Assembly (NCBI GenBank): GCA_016125185.1
Contig: WGMG01000006.1
Coordinates: 372,001-436,000 of the forward strand
Length of the DNA: 64,000 bases
DNA from: Armatimonadota bacterium
GTDB taxonomy: Bacteria; Armatimonadota; Fimbriimonadia; Fimbriimonadales; Fimbriimonadaceae
Direction: 5' to 3'
Notes under the pieces: model-generated
Seen by the model: only the letters and a program-made list of their open reading frames with translations
What the model was told of the DNA's origin: nothing
Database searches by the model: none
Shown: one piece after another, positions 9,250-18,085 of the stretch
How the letters are laid out: every line of letters starts with the position of its first letter
How positions within the stretch are numbered: position 1 is the first letter of the stretch
Program-made: the position numbers and the translations under genes

Positions 9250-9589
9250 GGCAAAACTTCATCACGCTCGGATTACCTACTGTAACCCGGACTACGTCGG
9301 CTCGATCGAAATCGGGCGCGATCTCATGGAAGCGGTTGGGCTTCAGGACGGCGAATTGGTTCACATTTGGGAAGTGGACGGCACTTCTCGAATCCAGACT
9401 TACGCCTTTGCCGGTCCGCGCGGGACCATCGGCATCAACGGCGGCGCAGCGCACTTTTTTACGACTGGCGAGCGAGTGATCATCGCGGCTTTTGATTTGA
9501 CCGACGAACCGATCGTCCCAAAGATCGTGTTGCTGGGTGAGAACAACGAGATCGTGCGCGACATGACGCCGTTCAGCGTTTTGGGTTAG
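9227..9589 (+). CDS. panD: Aspartate 1-decarboxylase
   Basis: Makes beta-alanine from L-aspartate for pantothenate and coenzyme A synthesis. The proenzyme self-cleaves at Gly25-Ser26 (YVGSIEIG), giving the pyruvoyl cofactor. Other conserved segments are KAKLHHARITY at the N-terminus and NGGAAHF near residue 72. It is 120 residues, the family norm. The start codon lies inside the end of ccmF (23-base overlap), so it is probably translated from the ccmEF message although the functions are unrelated. Confidence 0.96.
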   Translation: MRLSQLLKAKLHHARITYCNPDYVGSIEIGRDLMEAVGLQDGELVHIWEVDGTSRIQTYAFAGPRGTIGINGGAAHFFTTGERVIIAAFDLTDEPIVPKIVLLGENNEIVRDMTPFSVLG

Positions 9590-9617
9590 GGCCATCAACT
9601 CGCCCAAATATTCTGGG

Positions 9618-9623
9618 TATACT
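9618..9623 (+). promoter_or_regulatory. -10 box of the rplJ-rplL promoter
   Basis: TATACT stands just in front of the L10 leader RNA. No good -35 hexamer is visible at 16-18 bp, so the call is tentative. Confidence 0.4.
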
Positions 9624-9631
9624 TTGCGAGT

Positions 9632-9740
9632 TCTCTGAAGACAGCAGGTGGAAACTTAAAGTTCCGGCAAGCCGGAACGCCAGCCGAGGGGTGAAATGAC
9701 GGTTCTTCGAACCCGATTCGATGGCACTCGCCATCCTCTT
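9632..9740 (+). ncRNA. Ribosomal protein L10 leader RNA
   Basis: The segment carries the conserved L10-binding sequences: TGAAGACAGCAGGTG near 9637-9651 and CCAGCCGAGGGGTGA near 9680-9694, separated by a perfect stem GTTCCGGC/GCCGGAAC (9662-9678). These correspond to the kink-turn-bearing leader that L10(L12) complexes bind to repress their own operon. It sits between panD and rplJ, exactly where the element is expected. Ends are approximate; a downstream attenuator-like segment continues towards 9770. Confidence 0.8.
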
Positions 9741-9784
9741 CTGCACGTTTCCCTTCCGTCCTCGTGAGATCAAGTGCAGATATT

Positions 9785-10312
9785 ATGCCCACAGCAGAAA
9801 AGGCACAAGTGATCGAGCAGGCGAAGGAGTGGTACTCCAAGTCGGCAGGCATTATCTTTGCAGACTACCGCGGTCTATCCGTGAAAGAGATGCAGGGACT
9901 TCGCAGCAACCTCCGCAAGACGGGTGGCGAAATCCATGTCATCAAAAACACGCTGTTTAGAATCGCGGCAGGCGAAGATGTCAATGCTTTCCCGGATGAG
10001 TTCCACAACGGCACAACCGCATACGCGTACGTTTTTGAAGACGAAGCGGGTTGCGCCAAGACACTGCTTGATTTTGCTAAGTCCAGTAAGAAGCTCGTCG
10101 TAAAAGGCGGCTACTTTGGCGGCAAAACAATGACGGCAAACCAGGTCGAGGCGCTTTCTAAGCTGCCCCCGCGAGATGTTCTTATCGCGCAGGTCATCGG
10201 CACTATTGCTGCTCCGCTCAGTCAACTCGCATCGACAGTCGAAGCGATCTATGCGCAACCAATTCGCACGATCTACGCTGTCGCCGACAAGGCCAATGGA
10301 GAAGCCGCTTAA
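9785..10312 (+). CDS. rplJ: 50S ribosomal protein L10
   Basis: Anchors L7/L12 dimers to the large subunit. The N-terminal domain has the family pattern AKEWYSKSAGIIFADYRGLSV followed by LRSNLRKTGGEIHVIKNTL; the C-terminal helix that binds L12 is near LASTVEAIYAQPIRTIYAV. It is 175 residues. ATG 9785 is preferred over the ATG at 9764 because PTAEKAQVIEQ is the usual beginning. rplL follows by 59 bases. Expression is expected to be autoregulated through the leader at 9632-9740. The neighbouring rplK-rplA genes often found upstream are absent, with panD in their place. Confidence 0.96.
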   Translation: MPTAEKAQVIEQAKEWYSKSAGIIFADYRGLSVKEMQGLRSNLRKTGGEIHVIKNTLFRIAAGEDVNAFPDEFHNGTTAYAYVFEDEAGCAKTLLDFAKSSKKLVVKGGYFGGKTMTANQVEALSKLPPRDVLIAQVIGTIAAPLSQLASTVEAIYAQPIRTIYAVADKANGEAA

Positions 10313-10371
10313 GCAGTCAACCGAATCTCGTAAGGATTCCCCGACAATTTTAAGAAACAAAAGAAAGAGAA

Positions 10372-10755
<384 letters not shown>

Positions 10756-10791
10756 CGGAGATCGGGGCTCAGAATTCAGAGCTCAGCGAAG

Positions 10792-10820
10792 AAGCCTCTC
10801 GGAATTTCCGAGGGGCTTTT
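10792..10820 (+). terminator. Rho-independent terminator of rplJ-rplL
   Basis: An 11-bp stem, AAGCCTCTCGG paired with CCGAGGGGCTT (one G-T pair), around a 5-base loop, followed by TTTTGCTTTT. Confidence 0.8.
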
Positions 10821-11001
10821 GCTTTTGGCTAAGGGGCATGACTACTTATTTGCCGGAACCCAATCCCCGGTTCGCGATCAATGCTTGAACCTGTTGAAAG
10901 CCGTCGCTCACCGGCCCCTTCGCCATTCGAAATAGATCGAAGAGGCAAGCGGTCTGGTCGAAGCCAAGCGGTCGACTCAGGCTATATGGCCAAAAAACAA
11001 G

Positions 11002-12348
11002 TTAGAGGCGCTTCAGCTCTACGATCTTTGTTTGACCGTGATGGTCAAGATTGAAGAAGAGATCTCCGGCCTCGTCCAATGCAATGAAAGGTAATGATCG
11101 CTCCTCAGAATAGTAAGATACCTCTCGGACACCTAAGCTCTTGAACGTACTTTCGAGATCATAGGCTTTACCTTGGGAAATCAAGACCAAAGAATACTTA
11201 TACGGATATCTCTGACCTACCTTAGTTGCATCGTTCCGGCCCACCGAAAGAATGATTTCTCCACGAGAATTAGCCGAAACAACATTGAAGGTCACGATAT
11301 TCTCCGGAATAGGCAATTCGGTAAATTGACCGTCGGCATATTGCCACAATTTCGACTTCCAATCGTTGGCGTCACGAAAGACGATACGGGACTTTGACAC
11401 CGCCAGTTCTGGCGCCAAAATATCTCTCGGTAGGTCCGTGGTTCGAACCTGACCATCCTTGATCAGGCAAATTCGAGCGCAAGGATTGACCATCGAGAAA
11501 TCTTTTTGGACGACGACCGTGCCTAGACCGGTGGATTGTTGAAGAGAAGAATATGTGTTGCGAATCGAGCTGATTTCGGTCAGCGATTGGCCTTTATAGC
11601 TAAATGCCTCGGTCTTGTCGCTGACCCAAAAAAATCCGTCATCGGTTACAAAGCCAGTAGGTTGTTCCCCAATACGCCAAGCCTTGAGAGATTCAGACTG
11701 CACAGAAGAGGATTTTGAGTCATAGATGCTTCTACCATCAGATTCCACTGAATAGGCTTCCTTGGCGCCAGTTATGCGTACAACCTTGCCGGAGGCGGTT
11801 AAATGAATATCCAAGGCCGGAAGACAGGCGTCAGTCTTTCCATTTTGGTGATAGACCTTGTCGGTTCGGCCAACAGGGTTGCTCGTGACCGAGTACCTTC
11901 CGTTGTCGAGTTCCTTCACTATCTTGGCTGGCACGGAACCGTAGCTTGCCATGAGCATGTCACCGTCTTCTGACACGTCGCGAATCCAGCCATTGCCGAA
12001 ATCAATTCGCCGAAACTTAAGTTCGGAAGGATCGCCGGTTTGAAGGTAAGGACCCGGAAGGACACCTAGTGTCCCATGCACGTAATCCTCATAGCCGTTC
12101 GCCAACTGTGAATTGAGCCGATGATTTCGATAAGCCGCGTATCCAAAATAAGCCGCGATCGCGACAATTGCCGCTGAGATAACTTGTAGCGCTCTGGATA
12201 TCAGTGGATGCACGGCTGGCTTATTATACGCGCGACTTATTACCAGATCTTCGTAGCCGTTGGCCTCCAAGGTAGATTTCCAATAGCTTGAAGTTTGTGA
12301 CAAAGAGGGTTTATAGGGCAGTGTCGATAGGGCCTTGGAATCGGGCAT
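11002..12348 (-). CDS. Single-pass membrane protein of unknown function
   Basis: A 448-residue product with a cytoplasmic stretch of about 55 residues, one membrane helix (RALQVISAAIVAIAAYFGYAAY, positions about 52-72) and a large exported part. That part shows repeated short beta-type segments such as GNGWIRDVSEDGDMLMASYG, VTDDGFFWVSDKTEAFSY and LDEAGDLFFNLDHHG, which suggest a beta-propeller, but no named repeat is clear. It is transcribed towards rplL with 180 bases of non-coding sequence between. A divergent gene starts 93 bases from its start. Function cannot be assigned. Confidence 0.65.
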   Translation of the reverse strand: MPDSKALSTLPYKPSLSQTSSYWKSTLEANGYEDLVISRAYNKPAVHPLISRALQVISAAIVAIAAYFGYAAYRNHRLNSQLANGYEDYVHGTLGVLPGPYLQTGDPSELKFRRIDFGNGWIRDVSEDGDMLMASYGSVPAKIVKELDNGRYSVTSNPVGRTDKVYHQNGKTDACLPALDIHLTASGKVVRITGAKEAYSVESDGRSIYDSKSSSVQSESLKAWRIGEQPTGFVTDDGFFWVSDKTEAFSYKGQSLTEISSIRNTYSSLQQSTGLGTVVVQKDFSMVNPCARICLIKDGQVRTTDLPRDILAPELAVSKSRIVFRDANDWKSKLWQYADGQFTELPIPENIVTFNVVSANSRGEIILSVGRNDATKVGQRYPYKYSLVLISQGKAYDLESTFKSLGVREVSYYSEERSLPFIALDEAGDLFFNLDHHGQTKIVELKRL

Positions 12349-12440
12349 TTCAGGCTTACGCCGATCACTTGACGCGACTCAAGGGTATCTTGCCTGACCA
12401 CGTGATTTAGCTTGCCGACCCCGCTCTCCTAGACGACGGA

Positions 12441-13376
12441 TTGTTACTCTTCGTCGACCATGATCGTAAGGCCAAGACATTAAAACTCACCATGCGATGC
12501 GGGAATTTCCAGGTCGGATATTACAATGTGGAAGTCACGTATGAAGGAGCGCGTCTAACCTCCAGAAGCAACTTGGTTCTTAACCAGATCGCCCAGACAA
12601 CACGCGGTGAGCATGATTTTATGCACGACATACACTTTCACGAAGTGGCCGCTTTGAAGGGTGGGCGAATATGCCACCGCTACCTCTTCAATCCTGGGAT
12701 CCAATTTGCGATCATGTGTAGGTCGTTGACATGGATAAGAGACCCGCGAGATGACCGACAGTTTAAGAGCCGTGCCAAATCGATACCCAAACGGACCGAC
12801 GGCGAGCATAAGCCCTTAGCGGTAGACATGGGCAACTGGGATTTGTCGGCCCGAAGTATTTATCATGTACACTTCCGCGTTGGCATCATGAGCGAGCGAG
12901 AAATTGTCGAAAACGTCCTCAAAGCGTTGACCCACCACCACGGCTTGGAGGGAAGACTCGTAGATCAGTTCGTTGGGTTTGTCATCGGGGCTCATTCAAA
13001 TCCTGAGTGGCTAGAGGATCATGAGATATGGTCGTTCGACCTAAGAGAAAGTGGCCAGAATGTGTTCCAAAGGTTTGGGGATCAAGGTCGGATCTCTCAA
13101 GTCGTGAAGTATCGCCTCAAAGATAATGAGAGCGCTTTGACTGAGGCGTCCGACTTCCTCGAATTCCTCCATTTTTGCGCTCGGGTCAGACTGTCTTGCC
13201 CTAAAGAGCTTGGAACGTCCATTGCCCTGGCGACAAGATATGTCGTCAAAAGTGAACTAAGCACTTTGGCCGATGGAATGAGCATCGCCGAGTTTAAGGA
13301 ACATCAATTGCTGTTGCTGACTTCTCTGGGGCCGATCCTAACGGCTTACGATGCAATGCTGATAGATTGGGCTTGA
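12441..13376 (+). CDS. Hypothetical protein, possibly lacking its original N-terminus
   Basis: A 311-residue product I do not recognise. Only a TTG at 12441 is available as start. The frame continues upstream in protein-like sequence (LADPALLDDGLLLFVDHDRK) to a TAG at 12408-12410 without any start codon, so a few N-terminal residues may have been lost or a non-standard start is used. Residues 1-110 form a beta-rich part with several His and Cys (HDFMHDIHFHEV, CHRYLF); residues about 150-311 look mostly helical. It lies 2 bases ahead of the next small gene, so the two are probably co-expressed. Neither partner suggests a role. Confidence 0.6.
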   Translation: MLLFVDHDRKAKTLKLTMRCGNFQVGYYNVEVTYEGARLTSRSNLVLNQIAQTTRGEHDFMHDIHFHEVAALKGGRICHRYLFNPGIQFAIMCRSLTWIRDPRDDRQFKSRAKSIPKRTDGEHKPLAVDMGNWDLSARSIYHVHFRVGIMSEREIVENVLKALTHHHGLEGRLVDQFVGFVIGAHSNPEWLEDHEIWSFDLRESGQNVFQRFGDQGRISQVVKYRLKDNESALTEASDFLEFLHFCARVRLSCPKELGTSIALATRYVVKSELSTLADGMSIAEFKEHQLLLLTSLGPILTAYDAMLIDWA

Positions 13377-13378
13377 TA

Positions 13379-13765
13379 ATGACGTACAACATCCTCCTGC
13401 TAAAGGACATTTTGATTGTCACCGACCACTTGGACATGCGATTCGCGGGACAATCCGAAGCACCCGGTCAGTACGAATATTCTTTGAATTACATCGGTAA
13501 GGTCGCGAGCCGTTCGGCTGTCGGTTTCGCCAGAGTATTTGGAAGCTTTGCCGTAGCTGTTTCGGCCGGTTTGGTCCATACGGAAACCGGTTTGACGGCG
13601 AGAAAGCTTATTGCGGATCGGGTTGAATGCTCTGACGAAATGAAAGTGGACCTATTGAGAACGATGGGCATTTACATTACTGCTTTGCGAACGCTCAGCG
13701 AGTTTTCGCCAAACGGTTCGTCCGACTTGATCACAGATAGCGAGGGGAAAGCCAACGATCGATAG
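13379..13765 (+). CDS. Small hypothetical protein
   Basis: A 128-residue product starting at ATG 13379, two bases after the stop of the preceding gene. The beginning (MTYNILLLKDILIVTDHLDMRF) and the central YIGKVASRSAVGFARVFGSFAVAVSAG stretch are moderately hydrophobic but too short and polar for a confident membrane call. The C-terminal third is charged. No family is recognised. The tight spacing argues that it acts with the 12441 product. It converges on metY with a 19-base gap and no visible terminator. Confidence 0.6.
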   Translation: MTYNILLLKDILIVTDHLDMRFAGQSEAPGQYEYSLNYIGKVASRSAVGFARVFGSFAVAVSAGLVHTETGLTARKLIADRVECSDEMKVDLLRTMGIYITALRTLSEFSPNGSSDLITDSEGKANDR

Positions 13766-13784
13766 TTGGCATTCCCCTAAGTCG

Positions 13785-15095
13785 CTACGAAGCCGTTAAT
13801 GCTCGATCCAGATCGGCGATGAGGTCGTCAATATTCTCCAGACCTACACTCAACCGAATGAAGTCGGGCGTGACGCCGGTCGCGAGTTGCTCGTCTGGGT
13901 TCAACTGCTGGTGCGTTGTCGAGGCGGGATGGATCACCAGCGATTTCGCATCGCCGATATTCGCCAACAGAGAAAACACCGAAAGCTGATCGATGAACTT
14001 CAGCGCGGCGTCGTAGCCGCCCTTGATGCCGAATCCGACCAGCGCGCCGTATAGGCCGCGGTAGTGGTACTTCTTCGCCGTCTCGTGGTCTTTGTGCGTG
14101 GTCAGGCCAGGGTAGGTGACCCAGGTCACGTTTGGATGCTTGCTCAGGAACTCGGCGACTTTCGCCGCGTTGCTCGAATGCCGCTCCATCCGCAACGGAA
14201 GCGTTTCCACTCCTTGCAGGATCGCCCATGCGTTGAAAGGCGAGAGCGCCGCACCGGTATCGCGCAAGCCCTGAACCCGGGCCTTAATGCCGAACGCCAC
14301 GTTGCCAAGACCGGGGAAGTTACCGAAGACCTCCCAGAACTTGAGGCCGTGGTAGGAAGGATCGGGTTCAGTGAAGTTGGCGAACCGACCGTTGCCCCAG
14401 TCGAAGTTGCCACCATCGACGATTACGCCGCCAATCGAAGTACCATGCCCACCGAGGAACTTGGTGGCCGAGTGAATGACGATGTTCGCTCCGAGCTTCA
14501 GCGGCTGAATGAGGAATGGCGTAGGCGTGGTGTTATCGACCACGACAGGAATGCCGTGCTTCTTGGCAATCTCCGAAACGGTCTCGAACGGGAAAGTGTC
14601 CAGCTTGGGGTTGCCGACGGTCTCGCCGTAGATGGCCTTCGTCTTGTCCGTAATGGCGGCTTCCAGCGCCGCTGCGTCCGTCAGGTCGACGAACTTTACC
14701 GTGATGCCCCACTTGGGGAAGGTGTAGTGAAAAAGGTTGTAGGTCCCGCCGTATAGCGAGTTCGACGAAATGATCTCGTCACCCTGCTCGGCGATGGTGG
14801 TCAGAGCGAGAGTGATCGCCGCTTGGCCCGAAGCCGTCGCGAGCCCAGCCGTGCCGCCTTCGAGGGCCGCCACCCGCTGCTCCAACACGTCGGTGGTTGG
14901 ATTCATGATTCGCGTATAGACGTTGCCGAACTCTTGGAGGGCAAAGAGTCGCGCGGCGTGTGAGGTGTCGTCGAAGACGTAGCTAGTGGTCTGATAGATC
15001 GGCACCGCCCGCGATTTTGTGGTCGGGTCGACATTTTGACCGGCGTGAAGCGCGAGGGTTTCGAAAGATGGTGTGGTGTTCGTAGTCGTACTCAT
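13785..15095 (-). CDS. metY: O-acetylhomoserine aminocarboxypropyltransferase (sulfhydrylase)
   Basis: PLP enzyme of the Cys/Met metabolism family that makes homocysteine from O-acetylhomoserine and sulfide. The PLP lysine lies in [11 protein letters not shown]; other family marks are the N-terminal [49 protein letters not shown] and the C-terminal [10 protein letters not shown] plus [14 protein letters not shown]. The 436-residue length fits MetY rather than shorter cystathionine synthases. The start at 15095 is chosen over an ATG 60 bases upstream because [18 protein letters not shown] is the natural beginning. The 190-base gap to pgk shows no recognisable SAM riboswitch. Confidence 0.93.
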   Translation of the reverse strand: MSTTTNTTPSFETLALHAGQNVDPTTKSRAVPIYQTTSYVFDDTSHAARLFALQEFGNVYTRIMNPTTDVLEQRVAALEGGTAGLATASGQAAITLALTTIAEQGDEIISSNSLYGGTYNLFHYTFPKWGITVKFVDLTDAAALEAAITDKTKAIYGETVGNPKLDTFPFETVSEIAKKHGIPVVVDNTTPTPFLIQPLKLGANIVIHSATKFLGGHGTSIGGVIVDGGNFDWGNGRFANFTEPDPSYHGLKFWEVFGNFPGLGNVAFGIKARVQGLRDTGAALSPFNAWAILQGVETLPLRMERHSSNAAKVAEFLSKHPNVTWVTYPGLTTHKDHETAKKYHYRGLYGALVGFGIKGGYDAALKFIDQLSVFSLLANIGDAKSLVIHPASTTHQQLNPDEQLATGVTPDFIRLSVGLENIDDLIADLDRALTAS

Positions 15096-15248
15096 GCATG
15101 TATTCTGTGCTTGAGGTGGAGCGAAAGTCTGCCTGGAATTACAACTTCTATTCATTCATTAGGAGGAAAGCTCCGACGGCCTTTCGATAGTCAAGGCAAG
15201 AGGCGATTCTTTCTCGCAACCCCAATCAAAACGGATAAGCCGAATCGA

Positions 15249-15279
15249 CGGCAAACTGCCGACCGCTGACTGTAAACTA
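15249..15279. repeat. Heptamer-type dispersed repeat (family B), copy 1
   Basis: The segment is built of CAAACTG / CCGACCG / CTGACTG-like units directly in front of pgk. Its last bases, TAAACT, form the pgk -10 box. Other copies: 16477-16509, 18031-18072, 18973-19013, 20863-20891, 26078-26121. Confidence 0.6.
15273..15278 (+). promoter_or_regulatory. Leaderless -10 box of pgk
   Basis: TAAACT followed by 6 bases and the ATG at 15285; transcription would start at or next to the start codon. The box is part of repeat B copy 1. Confidence 0.6.
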
Positions 15280-15284
15280 GCAAA

Positions 15285-16463
15285 ATGACTGCCCCCAGCA
15301 TCCGGGATTTTGACTTTGCCGGAAAAAAGGTCCTCGTTCGTTGCGACTTCAATGTCCCCCTCGAAAACGGGCAGATCACCGATGACCGCCGCATCAGCGA
15401 GGCGATGCCGACCATCCAATACCTGCTGGAAAAAGGAGCCGCCGTCATCCTGTGCAGTCACCTTGGGCGGCCCAAGGGCGGACCAGCGCCCGAGTTCTCG
15501 CTGAAGCCGGTGGCCAACCGCCTGTCCGCCTTTCTCTATAAGGAAGTTCGGCTCCTTCCCGATTGCGTCGGGCCGGAAGTCGAAGCCGCTTGCCAGGCGC
15601 TCAAGCCCGGCGACGTCGTTCTGCTGGAGAACGTCCGCTTCCACGCCGAGGAAGAGAAGAACGATCCTGCCTTTGCCAAACAGCTCGCCTCGCTCGCCGA
15701 TTTCTACGTCAACGACGCCTTTGGCACTGCCCACCGGGCTCATGCTTCGACCGCCGGAGTCGCCGACTATCTGCCGAGCGCGGCTGGATTCTTGATCGAC
15801 AAGGAGATCGAGTACCTCGGCAAAGCCGTTAATGAACCGAAGCGCCCGCTCGTCGCCGTCATGGGCGGCAGTAAGGTCCACGACAAGATCGCCCTCATCG
15901 ACAACATGCTCCCGAAGGTGGATCGCCTTCTGATCGGCGGTGGCATGGTGTTCACCTTCCTGAAGGCGCAGGGCAAAGAGATCGGCAAGTCCCTTCTGGA
16001 TGCGGAAAGCGTCGACTACGCTGCGGGTTTGCTGAAAAACAACCCCGACAAGATTCTCCTGCCAACCGACGTTGTGGTGGCCCCCGAGTTCAAGGCGGAC
16101 TCGCCCGCCACCATCGTGTCTGTCGATGCGATCCCCAGTGATCAGCTTGGACTCGACATTGGCCCGACTTCCTCGGCGGCGTTTGCCGAGGTGATCCACT
16201 CGGCGGGAACCGTCATTTGGAATGGACCGATGGGCGTTTTCGAGATGGACGCCTTTGCCAACGGCACCAAGGCGGTGGCCCAAGCGATGGCCGAGTCGAG
16301 CGCGTTGACGATCGTCGGGGGCGGCGACAGCGCGGCTGCGGTCGAGAAATTTGGTTTTGCCGATAAGATGAGCCACGTCTCCACCGGTGGTGGGGCGTCG
16401 CTTGAGTTCTTAGAAGGAAAACAGCTTCCCGGCATCGCGGCTCTTGGAAAGATGAACGGCTAA
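15285..16463 (+). CDS. pgk: Phosphoglycerate kinase
   Basis: Glycolytic enzyme transferring phosphate from 1,3-bisphosphoglycerate to ADP. It has the PGK signature [16 protein letters not shown], the substrate-binding HLGRPKG loop, GGSKVHDKI, and the C-terminal nucleotide loop [13 protein letters not shown] with [14 protein letters not shown]. The 392 residues are typical. No gap is found next to it; the companion phosphoglycerate mutase is 37 kb away. It has no Shine-Dalgarno sequence but a -10 box 6 bases before its ATG. Confidence 0.97.
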   Translation: MTAPSIRDFDFAGKKVLVRCDFNVPLENGQITDDRRISEAMPTIQYLLEKGAAVILCSHLGRPKGGPAPEFSLKPVANRLSAFLYKEVRLLPDCVGPEVEAACQALKPGDVVLLENVRFHAEEEKNDPAFAKQLASLADFYVNDAFGTAHRAHASTAGVADYLPSAAGFLIDKEIEYLGKAVNEPKRPLVAVMGGSKVHDKIALIDNMLPKVDRLLIGGGMVFTFLKAQGKEIGKSLLDAESVDYAAGLLKNNPDKILLPTDVVVAPEFKADSPATIVSVDAIPSDQLGLDIGPTSSAAFAEVIHSAGTVIWNGPMGVFEMDAFANGTKAVAQAMAESSALTIVGGGDSAAAVEKFGFADKMSHVSTGGGASLEFLEGKQLPGIAALGKMNG

Positions 16464-16476
16464 GGGTCCAAAAGTC

Positions 16477-16509
16477 ACGGCAAACTGCCGACAGCTGACT
16501 GTAAACTGA
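16477..16509. repeat. Heptamer-type dispersed repeat (family B), copy 2
   Basis: Differs from copy 1 by only one base over the CGGCAAACTGCCGAC and GCTGACTGTAAACT parts and again ends in the -10 box of the next gene. Confidence 0.6.
16502..16507 (+). promoter_or_regulatory. Leaderless -10 box of the first dienelactone hydrolase
   Basis: TAAACT, 6 bases, then ATG 16514. The box lies within repeat B copy 2. Confidence 0.6.
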
Positions 16510-16513
16510 CGGC

Positions 16514-17242
16514 ATGATCACCGCCCTTGCCGCTTTCGTTCTCGGCGACGTCCTCGGCCACAAGCTCGAATACAAAGTCGGCAACGACTCCTTCGTCGGG
16601 TACGTTGCCAAAGCCGCGCACTTCAACTCGTCCAAGCCCGTTATCTACGTCGTCCAAGATTGGAACGGTGTCGATGCCCACGAGGAAGAGGTGGTGGAAA
16701 AGCTCGCTCACCAGGGCTACACTGCCTTCGCCATCGACATCTACGGCAAAGGCGTCCGACCGCATTCGGTCGAAACCTGCTCTGCCGAGTCGGGCAAGTA
16801 TTACGAGGACTCGGCCCTCTTCATGAAGCGCATTCAGGATGGCATCAAGGCGTTTCCGACCAAGGGCAAGAAGTTCCTCGTTGGCTACTGCTTCGGCGGT
16901 AGCGGAGTGCTTGAGTTTGCTCGTCGCAATCTGGGCGCTTACGGAGTCGTGTCGTTCCACGGTGGACTCGCCAGTCTCAGCCCAAAGCCGGCCAAGAAGA
17001 TCAACGCCCGTGTGCTCGTGCTCCACGGGGCGGACGATCCCTTCAATGATCCGAAGGATGTCGAGGCTTGCAAGAAGGAGTTCAAGGTCGCCAAATCGTT
17101 CAAGTTCGTGTCGTATCCCGGCGTCGTCCACGCCTTCACGGTGAAGGATATGGGCTTCCAAGTCGAAGGTGCGAAGTATGACAAGAACGCCGACGAGAAG
17201 AGCTGGATTGAGTTGCTGAAGTTCTTGATGGCGAACGCTTAA
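16514..17242 (+). CDS. Dienelactone hydrolase family protein (tandem copy 1)
   Basis: Alpha/beta hydrolase of 242 residues. The nucleophile elbow is GYCFGGSG with a cysteine nucleophile, as in dienelactone hydrolases; the acid is Asp in LHGADDPF and the base is His in GVVHAFTV. The N-terminus (MITALAAFVLGDVLGHKLEY) is not a clean signal peptide but mildly hydrophobic, then IYVVQDWNGVDAHEEEVVEKLA leads into the fold. The next gene is a paralogue of the same arrangement. Natural substrate unknown; the family hydrolyses small esters and lactones. Confidence 0.88.
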   Translation: MITALAAFVLGDVLGHKLEYKVGNDSFVGYVAKAAHFNSSKPVIYVVQDWNGVDAHEEEVVEKLAHQGYTAFAIDIYGKGVRPHSVETCSAESGKYYEDSALFMKRIQDGIKAFPTKGKKFLVGYCFGGSGVLEFARRNLGAYGVVSFHGGLASLSPKPAKKINARVLVLHGADDPFNDPKDVEACKKEFKVAKSFKFVSYPGVVHAFTVKDMGFQVEGAKYDKNADEKSWIELLKFLMANA

Positions 17243-17253
17243 CACAGGGCAGA

Positions 17254-17294
17254 GGGCTCGCTTCGCTAGGGCACAGGGCAAGCGAAGCGAGCCC
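17254..17294. repeat. Perfect 14-bp inverted repeat between the tandem hydrolase genes
   Basis: GGGCTCGCTTCGCT at 17254-17267 pairs perfectly with AGCGAAGCGAGCCC at 17281-17294 around a 13-base loop. No T-run follows, so it is not a canonical terminator, but could end or insulate transcription from the first hydrolase gene. Confidence 0.7.
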
Positions 17295-17310
17295 CCGCCC
17301 TGGTTCGGTG

Positions 17311-17316
17311 TATAGT
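17311..17316 (+). promoter_or_regulatory. Leaderless -10 box of the second dienelactone hydrolase
   Basis: TATAGT, 6 bases, then ATG 17323. The box decides the start over the ATG at 17308, which lies upstream of the box. Confidence 0.65.
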
Positions 17317-17322
17317 GAAACC

Positions 17323-18030
17323 ATGATCGTTTCACTCGCATTTGTGCTGGGTCAGCAACTCGGCAAAGCCATCGAATACAAGATCGGCGACGAGCCGTTC
17401 GAGGGCTACGGAGCCCACGTTCGGGACTCGAAAGCGACCATCTACGTCATCCAGGATTGGGACGGCGTCAATGAGCACGAAATCAACGTTGTGGAGAAGC
17501 TGGCGGCAGCAGGTTACTCGGCCTTTGCCATCGACATTTATGGCAAGGACCACCGGCCGACCAGCGCCCAAGCCAACGGCGCGGAAGCCCGCAAATATTA
17601 TTCCGATCCAAAGCTTTACATGGACCGAATCCTAGAAGGCGAAAAGGTCTTCAAGCCGGAAGGGAAGAAATTCTTCATCGGGTACTGCTTTGGCGGCAGC
17701 GGTGTGCTTGAGTTTGCCCGGCGAAACCTCGGTGCCGATGGCATCGTTGCCTTCCATGGCGGCCTGAAGCCGCTCGACCCGAGCGAGAAGGAAACGAAGA
17801 TCGACTCCGATGTCCTGGTTCTCAACGGTGCGGACGACCCAGGCTCTCCTCCCGCCGTTCGCGATGCGCTGGCCGAGGAGTTCAAGGTCGCCAAGTCATT
17901 CCAGCAAATCAACTATGAGGGCGCGGTTCACGCATTCACGGTCAAAGCCGCCGGTCCGCGCTACAACGAGAAAGCCGACAAGGCCAGTTGGGGCGAGTTG
18001 ATGGGCTTCCTTAAGAAGTATGTGAAGTAG
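17323..18030 (+). CDS. Dienelactone hydrolase family protein (tandem copy 2)
   Basis: A 235-residue paralogue of the preceding gene, sharing the N-terminal EYKIGDEPFEGYGAHV pattern, IYVIQDWDGVNEHE, GYCFGGSGVLEFARRNLGA (Cys nucleophile), LNGADDPG (Asp) and AVHAFTV (His). The copies differ throughout, so the duplication is not recent. Both genes have their own leaderless-type promoter rather than one operon promoter, and a strong hairpin between them, so they can be expressed independently. Confidence 0.88.
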   Translation: MIVSLAFVLGQQLGKAIEYKIGDEPFEGYGAHVRDSKATIYVIQDWDGVNEHEINVVEKLAAAGYSAFAIDIYGKDHRPTSAQANGAEARKYYSDPKLYMDRILEGEKVFKPEGKKFFIGYCFGGSGVLEFARRNLGADGIVAFHGGLKPLDPSEKETKIDSDVLVLNGADDPGSPPAVRDALAEEFKVAKSFQQINYEGAVHAFTVKAAGPRYNEKADKASWGELMGFLKKYVK

Positions 18031-18072
18031 TCGGCAGTCGACAGAAGGTTCTGCCGACTGCTAACTGGAAGC
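18029..18072. repeat. Inverted repeat within family B repeat, copy 3
   Basis: AGTCGGCAG (18029-18037) pairs with CTGCCGACT (18051-18059) in the gap between two converging genes, immediately at the stop of the second hydrolase. It could act as a bidirectional hairpin, but has no T-run. Confidence 0.55.
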
Positions 18073-18085
18073 TGTGGACTCGCCG

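Noticed and set aside
15096-15284. SAM riboswitch upstream of metY
   Set aside because: I looked for the SAM-I, SAM-II and SAH core patterns on the minus strand and found none.
15159-16376. 405-codon minus-strand open frame
   Set aside because: Antisense to pgk, whose own frame shows clear family motifs.
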